The notes under the pieces were generated by a model, which saw only the letters and a list, made by a program, of their open reading frames with translations, did not search any database and was not told where the DNA came from. The position numbers and the translations under genes are program-made. A DNA stretch of 64,000 bases from Microbacterium sufflavum (GTDB taxonomy: Bacteria; Actinomycetota; Actinomycetes; Actinomycetales; Microbacteriaceae): positions 2,666,001-2,730,000 of the forward strand of contig NZ_CP078076.1 of assembly GCF_023101165.1 (NCBI RefSeq), given 5' to 3'. Below, piece by piece: positions 9,254 to 17,772 of this stretch (its first letter is position 1; every line of letters begins with the position of its first letter).

Positions 9254-9807
9254 CAGGGCTCCGTGGGGAATGCGTGGGCGAACACGAAAACCGGCACGCG
9301 CTCCTGGCCGTCGTCCAGGGCGATGCCGCCCTGCCACTCGCGGATGGTCTGCAGCAGCCGCGCGGAGAGGTCCCGCAGCTCGTCGGGGGAGGCCCACGCG
9401 GTGGTCTCGGTGTTGGATGCGTCGTACCCGGCATAGGCGGGGTCGTCCCGGTGCCGGTGCCAGCGCTGGAGCCGGTCGATCTGCATGCGGATGCCCTGGC
9501 GTTGCGCCTCGCGGGCGAGCAACGCATCGGCGGGGGAATCGGCGAAGTCGTCCACCGACCAGGTGAGCCCTCGTCGGGCCACCCGCCACCAGCTGGTGCG
9601 GCGGTCGTCCGACTCATCGGGCGCGCGTTCGACGACGCCCGCGCGTTCGAGCATGCGCAGGTGATGGCTGATGCTGCCGACCTGGCTGTCGAGGGCGCGC
9701 GCGAGCGTGGTCACCTGGCACGTGCCGTAGAGCAGGAGGTAGTCGTAGATGCGGCGGCGCAACGGGTGGTGCACGGCGGTGATCACGGAGATGTCTTCCA
9801 CGGGCAT
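9253..9807 (-). CDS. ArsR-family winged-helix transcriptional regulator
   Basis: A 184-residue regulator. The winged helix occupies the first ~85 residues: HPLRRRIYDYLLLYGTCQVT, recognition region LARALDSQVGSISHHLRMLE, then the wing. There are no Cys pairs typical of metal-sensing ArsR proteins, so a non-metal signal is likely. The C-terminal half is helical and rich in Trp and Arg (RWHRHRDDPAYAGYD). It heads a two-gene unit with the MFS exporter, and the genes overlap by one base. A 6-bp inverted repeat upstream at 9834-9847 is a candidate self-operator. The ATG at 9807 is chosen; a GTG one codon earlier is also possible. Confidence 0.88.
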   Translation of the reverse strand: MPVEDISVITAVHHPLRRRIYDYLLLYGTCQVTTLARALDSQVGSISHHLRMLERAGVVERAPDESDDRRTSWWRVARRGLTWSVDDFADSPADALLAREAQRQGIRMQIDRLQRWHRHRDDPAYAGYDASNTETTAWASPDELRDLSARLLQTIREWQGGIALDDGQERVPVFVFAHAFPTEP

Positions 9808-9833
9808 CACGCTAGGGCGGGGTCCCCAGGTGC

Positions 9834-9847
9834 ACAAGAGTTCTTGT
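9834..9847. promoter_or_regulatory. Candidate ArsR operator overlapping a -10 box
   Basis: Inverted repeat ACAAGA-GT-TCTTGT, 27 bases upstream of the ArsR start. On the minus strand it runs into TATACA, a plausible -10 element, so a bound repressor would block the promoter. Inferred from position only. Confidence 0.45.
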
Positions 9848-9890
9848 ATACCCCGGAAAATCAGGTTTGCGAGTCGGGTCCCTCTCGCCG

Positions 9891-11039
9891 TCAGCCCGCG
9901 TCGCCCGTGCGCGCGGCCGGTGCCTCGGAGCGGTTCCGGCGGGTGCGACGCGACCGACGGATCAGCCAGACCACGAGCGCGACCACCGCGGCGACCGCCA
10001 GCCAGGGGAGCAGGAAGCCCACCGCGATGACCAGTGCGTTCAGCGACACGACGAGGCCGTTCCACCCCGCGAGGAGACCGTCGCCGAAACCAGCGGGGTC
10101 GGCCGTGCTCGGCGCGGTGGCCTTCGTCAGCTGCACCTGCAGCGACGACATCGCCACCTGGTCGTCGAGGGCAGCGAGCTGCTGCTCGTACGACTCCAGC
10201 TGCGCTTGCCGGTCGGTGAGCGCCACCTCGGCCTCGATGAGCTCCGACACGCTGCCCGACTGCGCCATGAGCTGCGTGAGCCGTTCGACCGACGCCCTGG
10301 TCGAGTCGACGCGTGCCCGCAGGTCGATCGCGGTCGACGTCACATCCTGCTTCGACGTGGAGGACGACAGCACCTCGCCGGTGTCGCCGAGCGCCGCGAT
10401 CACGGCGGTGAGGTCGGTGGAGGGAACGCGGATGCTGATCCAGCCGTACGCGGAGTCGGCGGGCGCGGGCGCGCGGGTGTCGTCCGCCGCGAGCGCCTTG
10501 CCCACCTCGGTGCTCTCGACGTAGCCGCCGTGCTCCTCGGCCAGCGCGGCGATGGCGTCCGCCGCGTCGGGGATGCTCTTCACCTGCACCGTGGCCTGCG
10601 CGGTCGCGATGATGTCGCGGCCGGCGTCCGCCGTGGCGGCCCCCGGCAGCGCCACTCCGGGCAGCATCCCGCCGCTCGTGTCGGAGCGCGCGCCGTCGCC
10701 GGGCACCGAACCGGGCGGGACCGCGGTGGTTCCCTCCGGCGCGGAGTCGGTCGACGATTCAGTCACCGCGTTGCCCGGGAGGCTCAGTCCCTCGACCGTC
10801 GACACGGCGGAGCCCCCGACGCTGTGCAGGATCGGCGGGGTGACGAGCACGCCGATCACGAACGCCGCGGCGATCCCGCCCCCGGTGAGCCAGGCGCGGC
10901 GGCGCCGACGGGCCTTCCCCTCCGCCGGTCGCGCCGGAGCGCGCTCCCCGGCGATCTCGGCGAACACCGCGTGCTCGATGCGGGCGATGGCCTCGTCCGA
11001 CAGCTCGGGGAGCTGCTCGGCGGGAGTCTGTGCGTTCAT
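9891..11039 (-). CDS. DUF4349 membrane protein, possible anti-sigma partner of the ECF factor
   Basis: A 382-residue protein with a cytosolic N-terminus (~50 residues, with acidic helix SDEAIARIEHAVFAEIAGE), an Arg cluster, and a membrane span at about 50-70 (LTGGGIAAAFVIGVLVTPPI). A Ser/Pro/Gly linker follows, then the DUF4349 domain with a long coiled-coil (RARVDSTRASVERLTQLMAQ and YEQQLAALDDQV). A second membrane span lies near the C-terminus (LLPWLAVAAVVALVVWLI), followed by a basic tail. The ATG overlaps the sigma factor stop as ATGA. Known DUF4349 proteins have this extracytoplasmic coiled-coil layout. The N-terminal segment plus tight coupling to an ECF sigma gene suggests it sequesters the sigma factor; that role is inference. 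Confidence 0.88.
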   Translation of the reverse strand: MNAQTPAEQLPELSDEAIARIEHAVFAEIAGERAPARPAEGKARRRRRAWLTGGGIAAAFVIGVLVTPPILHSVGGSAVSTVEGLSLPGNAVTESSTDSAPEGTTAVPPGSVPGDGARSDTSGGMLPGVALPGAATADAGRDIIATAQATVQVKSIPDAADAIAALAEEHGGYVESTEVGKALAADDTRAPAPADSAYGWISIRVPSTDLTAVIAALGDTGEVLSSSTSKQDVTSTAIDLRARVDSTRASVERLTQLMAQSGSVSELIEAEVALTDRQAQLESYEQQLAALDDQVAMSSLQVQLTKATAPSTADPAGFGDGLLAGWNGLVVSLNALVIAVGFLLPWLAVAAVVALVVWLIRRSRRTRRNRSEAPAARTGDAG

Positions 11040-11593
11040 GCGTCTCTCACTTCCTTCACGGCGCCGCGCAACTGCGTGCGCACTCGCGAGAGACGGTTCC
11101 GGACGACGGCGTGCGTGACCCCGAGCTCCTCCGCTGCGGCCTGATAGGCGTAGCCCTCCGCCGCGCACAGCCGGAAGATCTCCCGGTCGAGCTCGCTCAG
11201 CGTGCCCACCTCGGCAGCGATCCGCGCGGCGAGCGCGGCCGTGATGACCTGCTCCTCCACGCTGACCGTGCTCGCCAGATCCTCGTCGACCGCGTCCGCC
11301 GTGTGCGCCCGGTCGCGGCGACGCTGGCGCAGGCGGTTCGCCGCCTGGAACCGGCAGATCGTCGCGAGCCAGGGCAGGATCGACTCGCCCTGCAGCTCGA
11401 GGCCGGGGAGCTTGCGCCACGCGACCACGAACGTCTCCTGGGTCACGTCCTCGGCATCGGCGGGGGAGGCGAGGATGCCCTGCGCGATCCAGTACACGGG
11501 CCGCACATGGGCCCGGTAGAGCTCGCGGAAGGCGCCCTCGTCGCCGGCTGCGGCCTGGGCCGCCCACCTCTGATCAGTCGTCTGGGAAGGCAT
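11036..11593 (-). CDS. ECF-family RNA polymerase sigma factor
   Basis: A 185-residue group 4 sigma factor. Region 2 is clear (AFRELYRAHVRPVYWIAQGI, then DAEDVTQETFVVAWRKL for -10 recognition). Region 4 follows near the C-terminus (LSELDREIFRLCAAEGYAY, with helix-turn-helix AAEELGVTHAVVRNRLSRVR). No extra C-terminal domain is present. Its stop overlaps the start of the DUF4349 gene by four bases, the usual sigma/anti-sigma gene layout. The 256-bp region upstream separates it from the divergent terC unit and should hold its own promoter, which is often autoregulated for ECF factors. Confidence 0.94.
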   Translation of the reverse strand: MPSQTTDQRWAAQAAAGDEGAFRELYRAHVRPVYWIAQGILASPADAEDVTQETFVVAWRKLPGLELQGESILPWLATICRFQAANRLRQRRRDRAHTADAVDEDLASTVSVEEQVITAALAARIAAEVGTLSELDREIFRLCAAEGYAYQAAAEELGVTHAVVRNRLSRVRTQLRGAVKEVRDA

Positions 11594-11710
11594 CGGGTTT
11601 CCGTTCGGTGTCTCTCACCGGTGAGTGTCACGATCGGGCCCATCGTCTCAGACCCGGATTCCCGACGCGATCGCTCACGCCGCAGGTCGGATGCTCCGGT
11701 AGCATGGCTC

Positions 11711-11825
11711 CGGCGAGAGGGAGTATCCCGGACCCGCGCGTAACGTCATCACGAGCACCGACACCGCTGCTCCGGGCGCGCGACGCACTTCGGTGCGGGG
11801 GAGAGACTTTCGGACATCACCGACC
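11711..11825 (+). promoter_or_regulatory. Possible yybP-ykoY (manganese) riboswitch upstream of terC
   Basis: The leader contains two short elements reminiscent of the Mn riboswitch: GGGAGTA at 11719-11725 and GTCATCACG at 11745-11753. A UUCG-capped hairpin (CGCAC/GTGCG, 11784-11797) follows, then a 3' segment with GAGAGACTTTC at 11801-11811. TCCG at the start can pair with CGGA after this segment to close a P1-like stem. The element lies before a TerC gene, a usual target of this riboswitch class. I could not confirm the full fold, so this is a candidate only. Confidence 0.5.
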
Positions 11826-11849
11826 CCTCGCGAAAGGTGCAGTGCGCCG

Positions 11850-12857
11850 TTGGACATCCCCGTCTGGTTCGAGATCACCTCGATGGTCGTGCTCACGATC
11901 ATCCTGATCGGCGACCTCCTGCTCATCCGGCTGCGGCCGCACATCCCCTCGACGAAGGAGTCGACCCTCTGGGTGGTGTTCTACGTCGGGCTCGCGCTGC
12001 TGTTCGCGGTGCTGCTGGGAAACGTCGGCGGCTGGCAGAACGCGGGCGACTTCATCACGGGCTGGGCGCTCGAATACAGTCTCTCGGTCGACAACCTGTT
12101 CGTGTTCGTGCTGATCATGGCGCAGTTCGCCGTGCCGCGTCGGCTGCAGCAGCAGGTGCTGATGGTCGGCATCATCATCGCGCTGATCCTGCGCGGACTG
12201 TTCATCCTGGTCGGCGTCGCGGTGATCGAGAACTTCTCGCCGATCTTCTACGTGTTCGGCGCCTTCCTGGTCTACACCGCGATCCGCCAGGCCATGCCGG
12301 AGGGCGACCACGAGGACGAGGTCAAGCGCGAGAACTTCATCGTGCGACTGCTGCGTCGCCGCATCGACATCAGCGAGACGTACGACGGCTCGAAGATCCG
12401 CACGACCGTCGACGGGAAGCGCATGTGGACGCCCATGGTGATCGTGTTCATCACGATCGGCGTGACCGACCTCATCTTCGCGATCGACTCGATCCCGGCG
12501 ATCTTCGAGATCACCACGAACGGCTTCCTCGTGTTCGCAGCGAACATCTTCGCGCTGATGGGGCTGCGGCAGCTGTACTTCCTCCTCGGCGATCTGCTCG
12601 ACCGCCTGCGGTACCTCCACTACGGCATCGCCGTGATCCTCGGCTTCATCGGCATCAAGCTGATCCTGCACGCGCTGCACGTGAACGAGCTGCCGTTCAT
12701 CAACGGCGGACAGCACGTGGAGTGGGTGCCCGACATCGACAACATGGTGTCCCTGGGCGTCATCCTCGTGTCGATGACGGTCGCCACGGTGGCCAGCCTC
12801 GTGGCGTCCTCGCGGGAGAAGCGCGCGGAGCGGCGCAGCGCCCCCGTCGGGGAGTGA
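11850..12857 (+). CDS. TerC-family integral membrane protein
   Basis: A 335-residue polytopic protein with about nine hydrophobic segments. The two family signatures with membrane-embedded acidic residues are present: EYSLSVDNLFVFVLI and TDLIFAIDSIPAIF. TerC/Alx proteins export Mn2+ or load metal onto exported proteins. The start is taken as the TTG at 11850 (LDIPVWFEITSM), because the frame upstream reads as non-coding and overlaps the proposed riboswitch. A purine-rich GAAAGG lies 12-17 bases before. It is divergent from the sigma factor gene. Confidence 0.9.
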   Translation: MDIPVWFEITSMVVLTIILIGDLLLIRLRPHIPSTKESTLWVVFYVGLALLFAVLLGNVGGWQNAGDFITGWALEYSLSVDNLFVFVLIMAQFAVPRRLQQQVLMVGIIIALILRGLFILVGVAVIENFSPIFYVFGAFLVYTAIRQAMPEGDHEDEVKRENFIVRLLRRRIDISETYDGSKIRTTVDGKRMWTPMVIVFITIGVTDLIFAIDSIPAIFEITTNGFLVFAANIFALMGLRQLYFLLGDLLDRLRYLHYGIAVILGFIGIKLILHALHVNELPFINGGQHVEWVPDIDNMVSLGVILVSMTVATVASLVASSREKRAERRSAPVGE

Positions 12858-12873
12858 GCGGCCGGGAGGCCCG

Positions 12874-14187
12874 TCAGAACGATCGCAGGTTCGCCTGCAG
12901 CCCGCCGTCGGCGTACTCGCGCCGGAGCAGCCCGCGTCGGCGCAGGATCGGCACGAGCTCGTCGAGGGTGCGGTGCAGGGTGACGGGGTGGAAGTCTCCC
13001 CACAGGAGCACGCCGTCGTTGCCCCAGTCGCCGAGTTCCTCGACGAGGTCGGCGAACTCGTCCGCGGTGCCCACGAATCCCGTCCGGTCGGAGAGGCGTC
13101 CCGCCCGCGCGAGAGCGGTGAGGTGAGCGCGCAGCGGGGCGTCCTCGCCGCGGTCCCCGATCAGCCGCTGGATGCTGCCGCGCGACACGTGGGCACCGAA
13201 GATCGACAGGTCGAGCGGTCGGTCGAGGTCGAGCGCGGTGAGGTCGGTCTCCAGGTCGCTCGACTGCTTGCGGGCGATCTGCTGCAGCGCGGCGTCGTCG
13301 GGGCGCGCGGAGGCGGCGACGATGCGATCGGCCTCCTCGCTCGATGACGTGATGACGGGCTGGATGGCGAACAGGATCGTGATGTCCTCGGGGCGTCGGC
13401 CCTTCGCGACCGCGGCCTCGTGCACTCTCGCGCGATAGTCGCGCACGGACTTCTCGTGCAACGGGGCGAGGGCGAGCTGCACGTCGGAGTTCGCTCCCGC
13501 GAAGCCCAGGCCGCGTCCGGAGCCCCCGGGCGAGACGATCGCGGGCTCCCCGTCCGTGAAGGGCAGGGCGTTCAGCGGTCCGTCGAACGCGTAGTGGCGT
13601 CCGCGATGCGCGACGGGTCGCAGACGACTGCCGTCGGCGTACACGTCGGTGGCGCGGTCGGCGACGAGCGCCCCGTCGTCCCAGCTGTGCCACAGCGACC
13701 GGATGCCGTCGAGCCACTCCTCGGCGCGGTCGTACGCCTCGTCGTGCCCGAGCTGCGGGGCGTCGGAGAAGTGCCGCGCGCTCCCGGTGTCGGTGACCAC
13801 GTTGAGGCCGAGCCGATGGCCGCTCAGGTGGTGCAGCGTGGCGAACTGCCGCGCGGACGTGTACGGCAGCGACGCGGCGGGGTTCACGGTGGGGACCACG
13901 CCGAGGTGCCGCGTGGCCTGGAAGAGGTACGGCGCGAGCAGCAGCGGGTCGTGCTTCGGGCCGCCGAACGCGTGGCGCACCCGGAGGTCGATGGTCTCGG
14001 GCGAGCCGAGCGAGGGGCTGTCCTCGATGATCACGAGGTCGAAGCCCGCCTGCTCGAGCGTGCGGGCGGCCTCCTGGTACACCTCGGGCCGCGTCCAGTC
14101 GTAGTCCCAGTCGAGGGACGGGTAGCCCCACCCCTGCGGGCCGAAGCCGCGGGCGAGGAACCATCCGAAGTGCTGCGGCCTGGTCAT
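12874..14187 (-). CDS. LLM-class FMN-dependent monooxygenase (NtaA/SnaA/DszA type)
   Basis: A 437-residue flavin-dependent monooxygenase of the NtaA/SnaA/DszA group, TIM-barrel enzymes that use reduced FMN to oxidise chelators or organosulfur compounds. Family landmarks include the opening W-rich region (GWGYPSLDWDYDWTRPEVYQ), FDLVIIEDSPSLG, PYTSARQFATLHHLSGHRLG, NVVTDTGSARHF and the C-terminal GTADEFADLVEELGDWGNDG. It starts within the stop of the upstream sulfhydrylase-like gene (ATGA overlap). That coupling points to a sulfur-scavenging role: the monooxygenase would release sulfite and the partner would build homocysteine. The role is inferred; the fold assignment is firm. Confidence 0.9.
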   Translation of the reverse strand: MTRPQHFGWFLARGFGPQGWGYPSLDWDYDWTRPEVYQEAARTLEQAGFDLVIIEDSPSLGSPETIDLRVRHAFGGPKHDPLLLAPYLFQATRHLGVVPTVNPAASLPYTSARQFATLHHLSGHRLGLNVVTDTGSARHFSDAPQLGHDEAYDRAEEWLDGIRSLWHSWDDGALVADRATDVYADGSRLRPVAHRGRHYAFDGPLNALPFTDGEPAIVSPGGSGRGLGFAGANSDVQLALAPLHEKSVRDYRARVHEAAVAKGRRPEDITILFAIQPVITSSSEEADRIVAASARPDDAALQQIARKQSSDLETDLTALDLDRPLDLSIFGAHVSRGSIQRLIGDRGEDAPLRAHLTALARAGRLSDRTGFVGTADEFADLVEELGDWGNDGVLLWGDFHPVTLHRTLDELVPILRRRGLLRREYADGGLQANLRSF

Positions 14188-15479
14188 GCCACCGTCTCCC
14201 GCACCGACTCGAGCACGCGCGCCAGGTCGGCCACGAGGTCGTCGACGTCTTCGATGCCGATCGACAGGCGCAGCGTCCCCGGTGCGACGCCGAGCACGCG
14301 GCGCTCCTCGTCCGTACGCTGCGCGTGGCTCGTGGTGCCCGGGTGCAGCACGAGCGAGCGCACGTCGCCGATGTGGGTCATGTGCGTGAACACCTCGACC
14401 TCCTCCACGAAACGACGCGCGGCGGGGAGGCCGCCGCGCAGCGTGACGGTGAAGATCGAGCCGAAGCCGCCGTCCAGGTAGCGTCGTGCGGTCGCATGGT
14501 GCGGGTGGGTCGGGAGGCCGGCGTAGTCCACGCTCTCCACGGCGTCGTGCGCGGCGAGCCAGCGCGCGACGGCGAGCGCGTTGCGCGACTGCCGCTCGAC
14601 CCGCAGCCCCAGCGTCTCCGTGCCCTGCCCGATGAGGAAGGCGTTGAGCGGGGAGGGGGAGGCGCCGAAGCGCGGCGCGACCGACTCCCGCACGTACGCG
14701 ATGCGGGCGTTGCCGCCGTGGCGGGCGTACACGCTCGGCAGTCCGCCGCGGCCGGGGAGCACGAGGTGCGGGGCGTTGTGTCCGGCGCGGTCGGCGTCGA
14801 AGCGGCCGTCGTCGACGATCACGCCGCCGAGCACGGAGCCGTGCCCGGCGAGGAACTTGGAGGCGGAATGCACGACGATCGCTGCGCCGTGCTCGAGCGG
14901 GCGCAGCAGGGCGGGAGTGGGGAGGGTGTTGTCCACGATCAGCGGGATCGCGGACTCGTCGCCGATCGCGCTCACCGCGGCGACGTCGAGCACGTCGTTG
15001 CGGGCGTTCGCGAGCGATTCGGCGAACAGCGCGCGGGTGGTGGGACGGATGGCCTCGCGCCAGGCGTCTGGATCGGCGATGTCGTCCACGAACGTGGTCT
15101 CGATGCCGAGGCGGGCCAGGTTGTCGATGAAGAGCCCCCGGGTGCCCTCGTAGATGTGGGTCGACGACACGATGTGGTCGCCGGCTCCGACGACCGACAG
15201 CACCGCGGCGGTCACAGCGGCCTGACCGCTCGCCACGAGCACCGCGTCCGCCCCCGACTCGAGCGAGGCGAGCTGGCGCTCGACCGCGCGCACCGTCGGG
15301 TTCCCGGTGCGGGTGTAGCCGAATCCCGTCCCCGTGCCGAAGTGGTCGGCGGCGTGGTCGAAGTCGTCGAACTCGAAGCCGGCCGTGAGGTAGATCGGGG
15401 TCGCGCGCGACGCAGCGGTCTCGCGACGGCGTGCGGCGTGGACGGCACGGGTGGCGAAGCGGGCGGTGTCGACGGTCAT
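14184..15479 (-). CDS. O-acetylhomoserine sulfhydrylase-like PLP enzyme (Cys/Met metabolism)
   Basis: A 431-residue PLP enzyme of the cystathionine-gamma-synthase family, closest to O-acetylhomoserine aminocarboxypropyltransferase (MetY). These enzymes make homocysteine from acetylhomoserine and sulfide. Seen motifs: [19 protein letters not shown] (substrate/PLP region), the aspartate-bearing strand [10 protein letters not shown], and the Schiff-base lysine Lys208 in [12 protein letters not shown]. The length fits MetY rather than the shorter MetB (~385). The gene is coupled by ATGA overlap to the flavin monooxygenase. ATG at 15479 chosen; the upstream open frame runs into the leuCD leader region. 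Confidence 0.9.
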   Translation of the reverse strand: MTVDTARFATRAVHAARRRETAASRATPIYLTAGFEFDDFDHAADHFGTGTGFGYTRTGNPTVRAVERQLASLESGADAVLVASGQAAVTAAVLSVVGAGDHIVSSTHIYEGTRGLFIDNLARLGIETTFVDDIADPDAWREAIRPTTRALFAESLANARNDVLDVAAVSAIGDESAIPLIVDNTLPTPALLRPLEHGAAIVVHSASKFLAGHGSVLGGVIVDDGRFDADRAGHNAPHLVLPGRGGLPSVYARHGGNARIAYVRESVAPRFGASPSPLNAFLIGQGTETLGLRVERQSRNALAVARWLAAHDAVESVDYAGLPTHPHHATARRYLDGGFGSIFTVTLRGGLPAARRFVEEVEVFTHMTHIGDVRSLVLHPGTTSHAQRTDEERRVLGVAPGTLRLSIGIEDVDDLVADLARVLESVRETVA

Positions 15480-15548
15480 GCGGGGCCTCTCGATCGGGCG
15501 GGTGAGCAACAGAGTGTCACGGCGCGTCGCGGCGTGTCCGAGCGGTGG

Positions 15549-15554
15549 TAACCT
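15549..15554 (+). promoter_or_regulatory. -10 box of the leuCD leader transcript
   Basis: TAACCT followed by six bases and the ATG of the leader peptide at 15561. The leader ORF would therefore begin at the very 5' end of the mRNA. Confidence 0.6.
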
Positions 15555-15560
15555 GACGTC

Positions 15561-15608
15561 ATGCGGACCGTGCTCCTTCTTAGCGGCCGCGGCGAGACCT
15601 CGATCTGA
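15561..15608 (+). CDS. Leucine-rich leader peptide of leuCD (15 aa)
   Basis: A 15-residue [18 protein letters not shown], ending 58 bases before leuC. It has three consecutive leucine codons (CTC CTT CTT). CTT is rare in this GC-rich genome, so ribosome speed here should depend strongly on leucyl-tRNA charging. Downstream, GCGGCGAG (15589-15596) can pair with CTCGTCGC (15616-15623). That competes with a smaller hairpin CTCC/GGAG (15613-15616 with 15624-15627). This looks like a ribosome-mediated attenuator of the kind described for branched-chain amino acid operons in Actinobacteria. No U-run terminator is obvious, so control could also act on leuC translation. Confidence 0.7.
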   Translation: MRTVLLLSGRGETSI

Positions 15609-15666
15609 GCCCCTCCTCGTCGCGGAGTCCATCGTGGGCCGAACCGCCAGCCACAGGAGACACGCC

Positions 15667-17112
15667 ATGACCAGCCCCGATTCCGGAGCCCCTTCCGCAC
15701 GCCGCAGGACCCTCGCCGAGAAGGTCTGGGACGACCATCTCGTCGTGAAGGGCCAAGACGGCCAGCCCGACCTCATCTACATCGACCTGCACCTCGTGCA
15801 CGAGGTCACCAGCCCGCAGGCCTTCGACGGTCTGCGCAGCGAGGGCCGCCCACTGCGCCGCCTCGACCTGACGATCGCGACCGAGGACCACAACACCCCG
15901 ACGTGGGAGATCGACAAGCCGATCGCCGACCTCACCAGTCGCACGCAGATCGAGACGCTGCGCCGCAACGCCGCCGAGTTCGGGGTGCGCCTGCACTCGC
16001 TGGGCGATGCCGAGCAGGGCATCGTGCACGTGGTGGGGCCGCAGCTGGGCCTGACGATGCCCGGCATCACGGTGGTGTGCGGCGACTCGCACACCTCGAC
16101 CCACGGCGCGTTCGGCGCGATGGCGTTCGGCATCGGCACGAGCGAGGTCGAGCACGTCATGGCGACGCAGACCCTGCCGCTCAAGCCGTTCAAGACCATG
16201 GCCATCACGGTCGAGGGCACGCTGCGCCCCGGTGTCACGGCGAAGGACATCATCCTCGCGGTGATCGCGAAGATCGGCACGGGCGGCGGTCAGGGCTATG
16301 TGCTCGAGTACCGCGGCAGCGCGATCCGCGCCCTCTCGATGGAGGGCCGCATGACGATCTGCAACATGTCGATCGAGGCCGGAGCCCGCGCGGGCATGGT
16401 GGCGCCCGACGAGACGACCTTCGCGTACCTGGAGGGGCGGCCGCACGCACCGAAGGGCCAGGACTGGGAGGACGCGGTCGCGTACTGGCGCACGCTGCCG
16501 ACCGACGAGGGTGCCGAGTTCGACGCGGAGGTCTTCATCGACGCGAACGAGCTCGAGCCGTTCGTCACGTGGGGTACGAACCCGGGACAGGGGAGCTCCC
16601 TCTCCGCCGCGGTGCCGGACCCCGCGCAGATCGCCGACCCGAACGAGCGCGCTGCCGCCGAGCGCGCGCTGGAGTACATGGATCTGACGCCCGGCACTCC
16701 GCTCAAGGAGGTTCCGGTCGACGCGGTGTTCATGGGCTCCTGCACCAACAGCCGGATCGAGGATCTGCGCGCGTTCGCGTCGATCATCCAGGGCAAGAAG
16801 AAGGCCGACGGCGTGCGCGTGATGGTCGTGCCGGGCTCCGCGCGCGTGCGGCTGGAGGCCGAGGCCGAGGGCCTGGACAAGGTCATCACCGACTTCGGTG
16901 CCGAATGGCGCTTCGCCGGTTGCTCGATGTGCCTGGGGATGAACCCCGACCAGCTCGCCCCCGGGGAGCGGTGCGCGTCCACCTCGAACCGCAACTTCGA
17001 GGGGCGACAGGGCAAGGGCGGTCGGACGCACCTCGTGTCGCCGCTCGTGGCGGCGGCCACGGCGATCCGCGGCACCCTGTCCAGCCCGAGCGACCTGACG
17101 GAAGAGGCCTGA
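15667..17112 (+). CDS. leuC: 3-isopropylmalate dehydratase large subunit
   Basis: With LeuD, isomerises 2-isopropylmalate to 3-isopropylmalate in leucine biosynthesis. The protein is 481 residues, normal for LeuC. It belongs to the aconitase family: [20 protein letters not shown] is the family signature, and the 4Fe-4S ligands are Cys359 ([14 protein letters not shown]) and Cys419/Cys422 ([13 protein letters not shown]). The ATG at 15667 follows an AGGAGA ribosome site six bases upstream. A longer in-frame reading would pass through the leader region and is not credible. leuD begins three bases after the stop. Regulated, by inference, by the leader peptide at 15561. Confidence 0.97.
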   Translation: MTSPDSGAPSARRRTLAEKVWDDHLVVKGQDGQPDLIYIDLHLVHEVTSPQAFDGLRSEGRPLRRLDLTIATEDHNTPTWEIDKPIADLTSRTQIETLRRNAAEFGVRLHSLGDAEQGIVHVVGPQLGLTMPGITVVCGDSHTSTHGAFGAMAFGIGTSEVEHVMATQTLPLKPFKTMAITVEGTLRPGVTAKDIILAVIAKIGTGGGQGYVLEYRGSAIRALSMEGRMTICNMSIEAGARAGMVAPDETTFAYLEGRPHAPKGQDWEDAVAYWRTLPTDEGAEFDAEVFIDANELEPFVTWGTNPGQGSSLSAAVPDPAQIADPNERAAAERALEYMDLTPGTPLKEVPVDAVFMGSCTNSRIEDLRAFASIIQGKKKADGVRVMVVPGSARVRLEAEAEGLDKVITDFGAEWRFAGCSMCLGMNPDQLAPGERCASTSNRNFEGRQGKGGRTHLVSPLVAAATAIRGTLSSPSDLTEEA

Positions 17113-17115
17113 CCC

Positions 17116-17712
17116 ATGGAGAAGTTCACGACCCACACGGGCATCGCCGCTCCGCTGAAGCGGTCGAACGTCGACACCGACCAGATCATCCCCGCGGTGT
17201 TCCTCAAGCGCGTCACCAAGACCGGCTTCGAGGACGCGCTGTTCCACGGATGGCGGCAGGACCCGGAGTTCGTGCTCAACCAGCCCGTGTACCAGGGCGC
17301 GTCGATCCTCGTCGCCGGTCCCGACTTCGGTACCGGCTCGAGCCGGGAGCACGCCGTATGGGCGCTGCGCGACTTCGGCTTCAAGGTCGTGCTCAGCCCG
17401 CGATTCGCCGACATCTTCCGAGGCAACTCGGGCAAGCAGGGCCTGCTCGCCGCGACGATCTCGGAGGACGACCTCGAGCGGTTCTGGGCCGAGATCGAGC
17501 GGAATCCCGGGGCGCAGATGACCGTCGACCTCGAGGCGCGCACCGCGTCGGTCGGCGGCATCCAGGCCGACATCGGCATCGACGATTACACTAGATGGCG
17601 GCTCCTCGAAGGGCTCGACGACATCGGGCTCACGCTGCGCAACGAAGACAAGATCGCGCAGTTCGAGGCCCGTCGCGAGTCGTGGCGGCCGCGGACCCTC
17701 CCCGTTCAGTGA
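17116..17712 (+). CDS. leuD: 3-isopropylmalate dehydratase small subunit
   Basis: Swivel-domain partner of LeuC in the leucine pathway. It is 198 residues, the usual length. Typical features are the N-terminal [20 protein letters not shown], the substrate loop [20 protein letters not shown] and [15 protein letters not shown]. The gene starts three bases after leuC, so it is co-translated. A GC-rich hairpin follows at 17719-17751. Confidence 0.97.
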   Translation: MEKFTTHTGIAAPLKRSNVDTDQIIPAVFLKRVTKTGFEDALFHGWRQDPEFVLNQPVYQGASILVAGPDFGTGSSREHAVWALRDFGFKVVLSPRFADIFRGNSGKQGLLAATISEDDLERFWAEIERNPGAQMTVDLEARTASVGGIQADIGIDDYTRWRLLEGLDDIGLTLRNEDKIAQFEARRESWRPRTLPVQ

Positions 17713-17718
17713 GACGGA

Positions 17719-17751
17719 GGGGGCGGGGGAGCCAGGGGTAACCCCGCCCCC
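17719..17751 (+). terminator. Hairpin between leuD and murA
   Basis: GGGGGCGGGG (17719-17728) pairs perfectly with CCCCGCCCCC (17742-17751) across a 13-base loop. It ends 21 bases before murA and has no U tail. Probably the leuCD terminator, perhaps leaky. Confidence 0.6.
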
Positions 17752-17772
17752 GATGAACGAAGTGAGGCCCCA

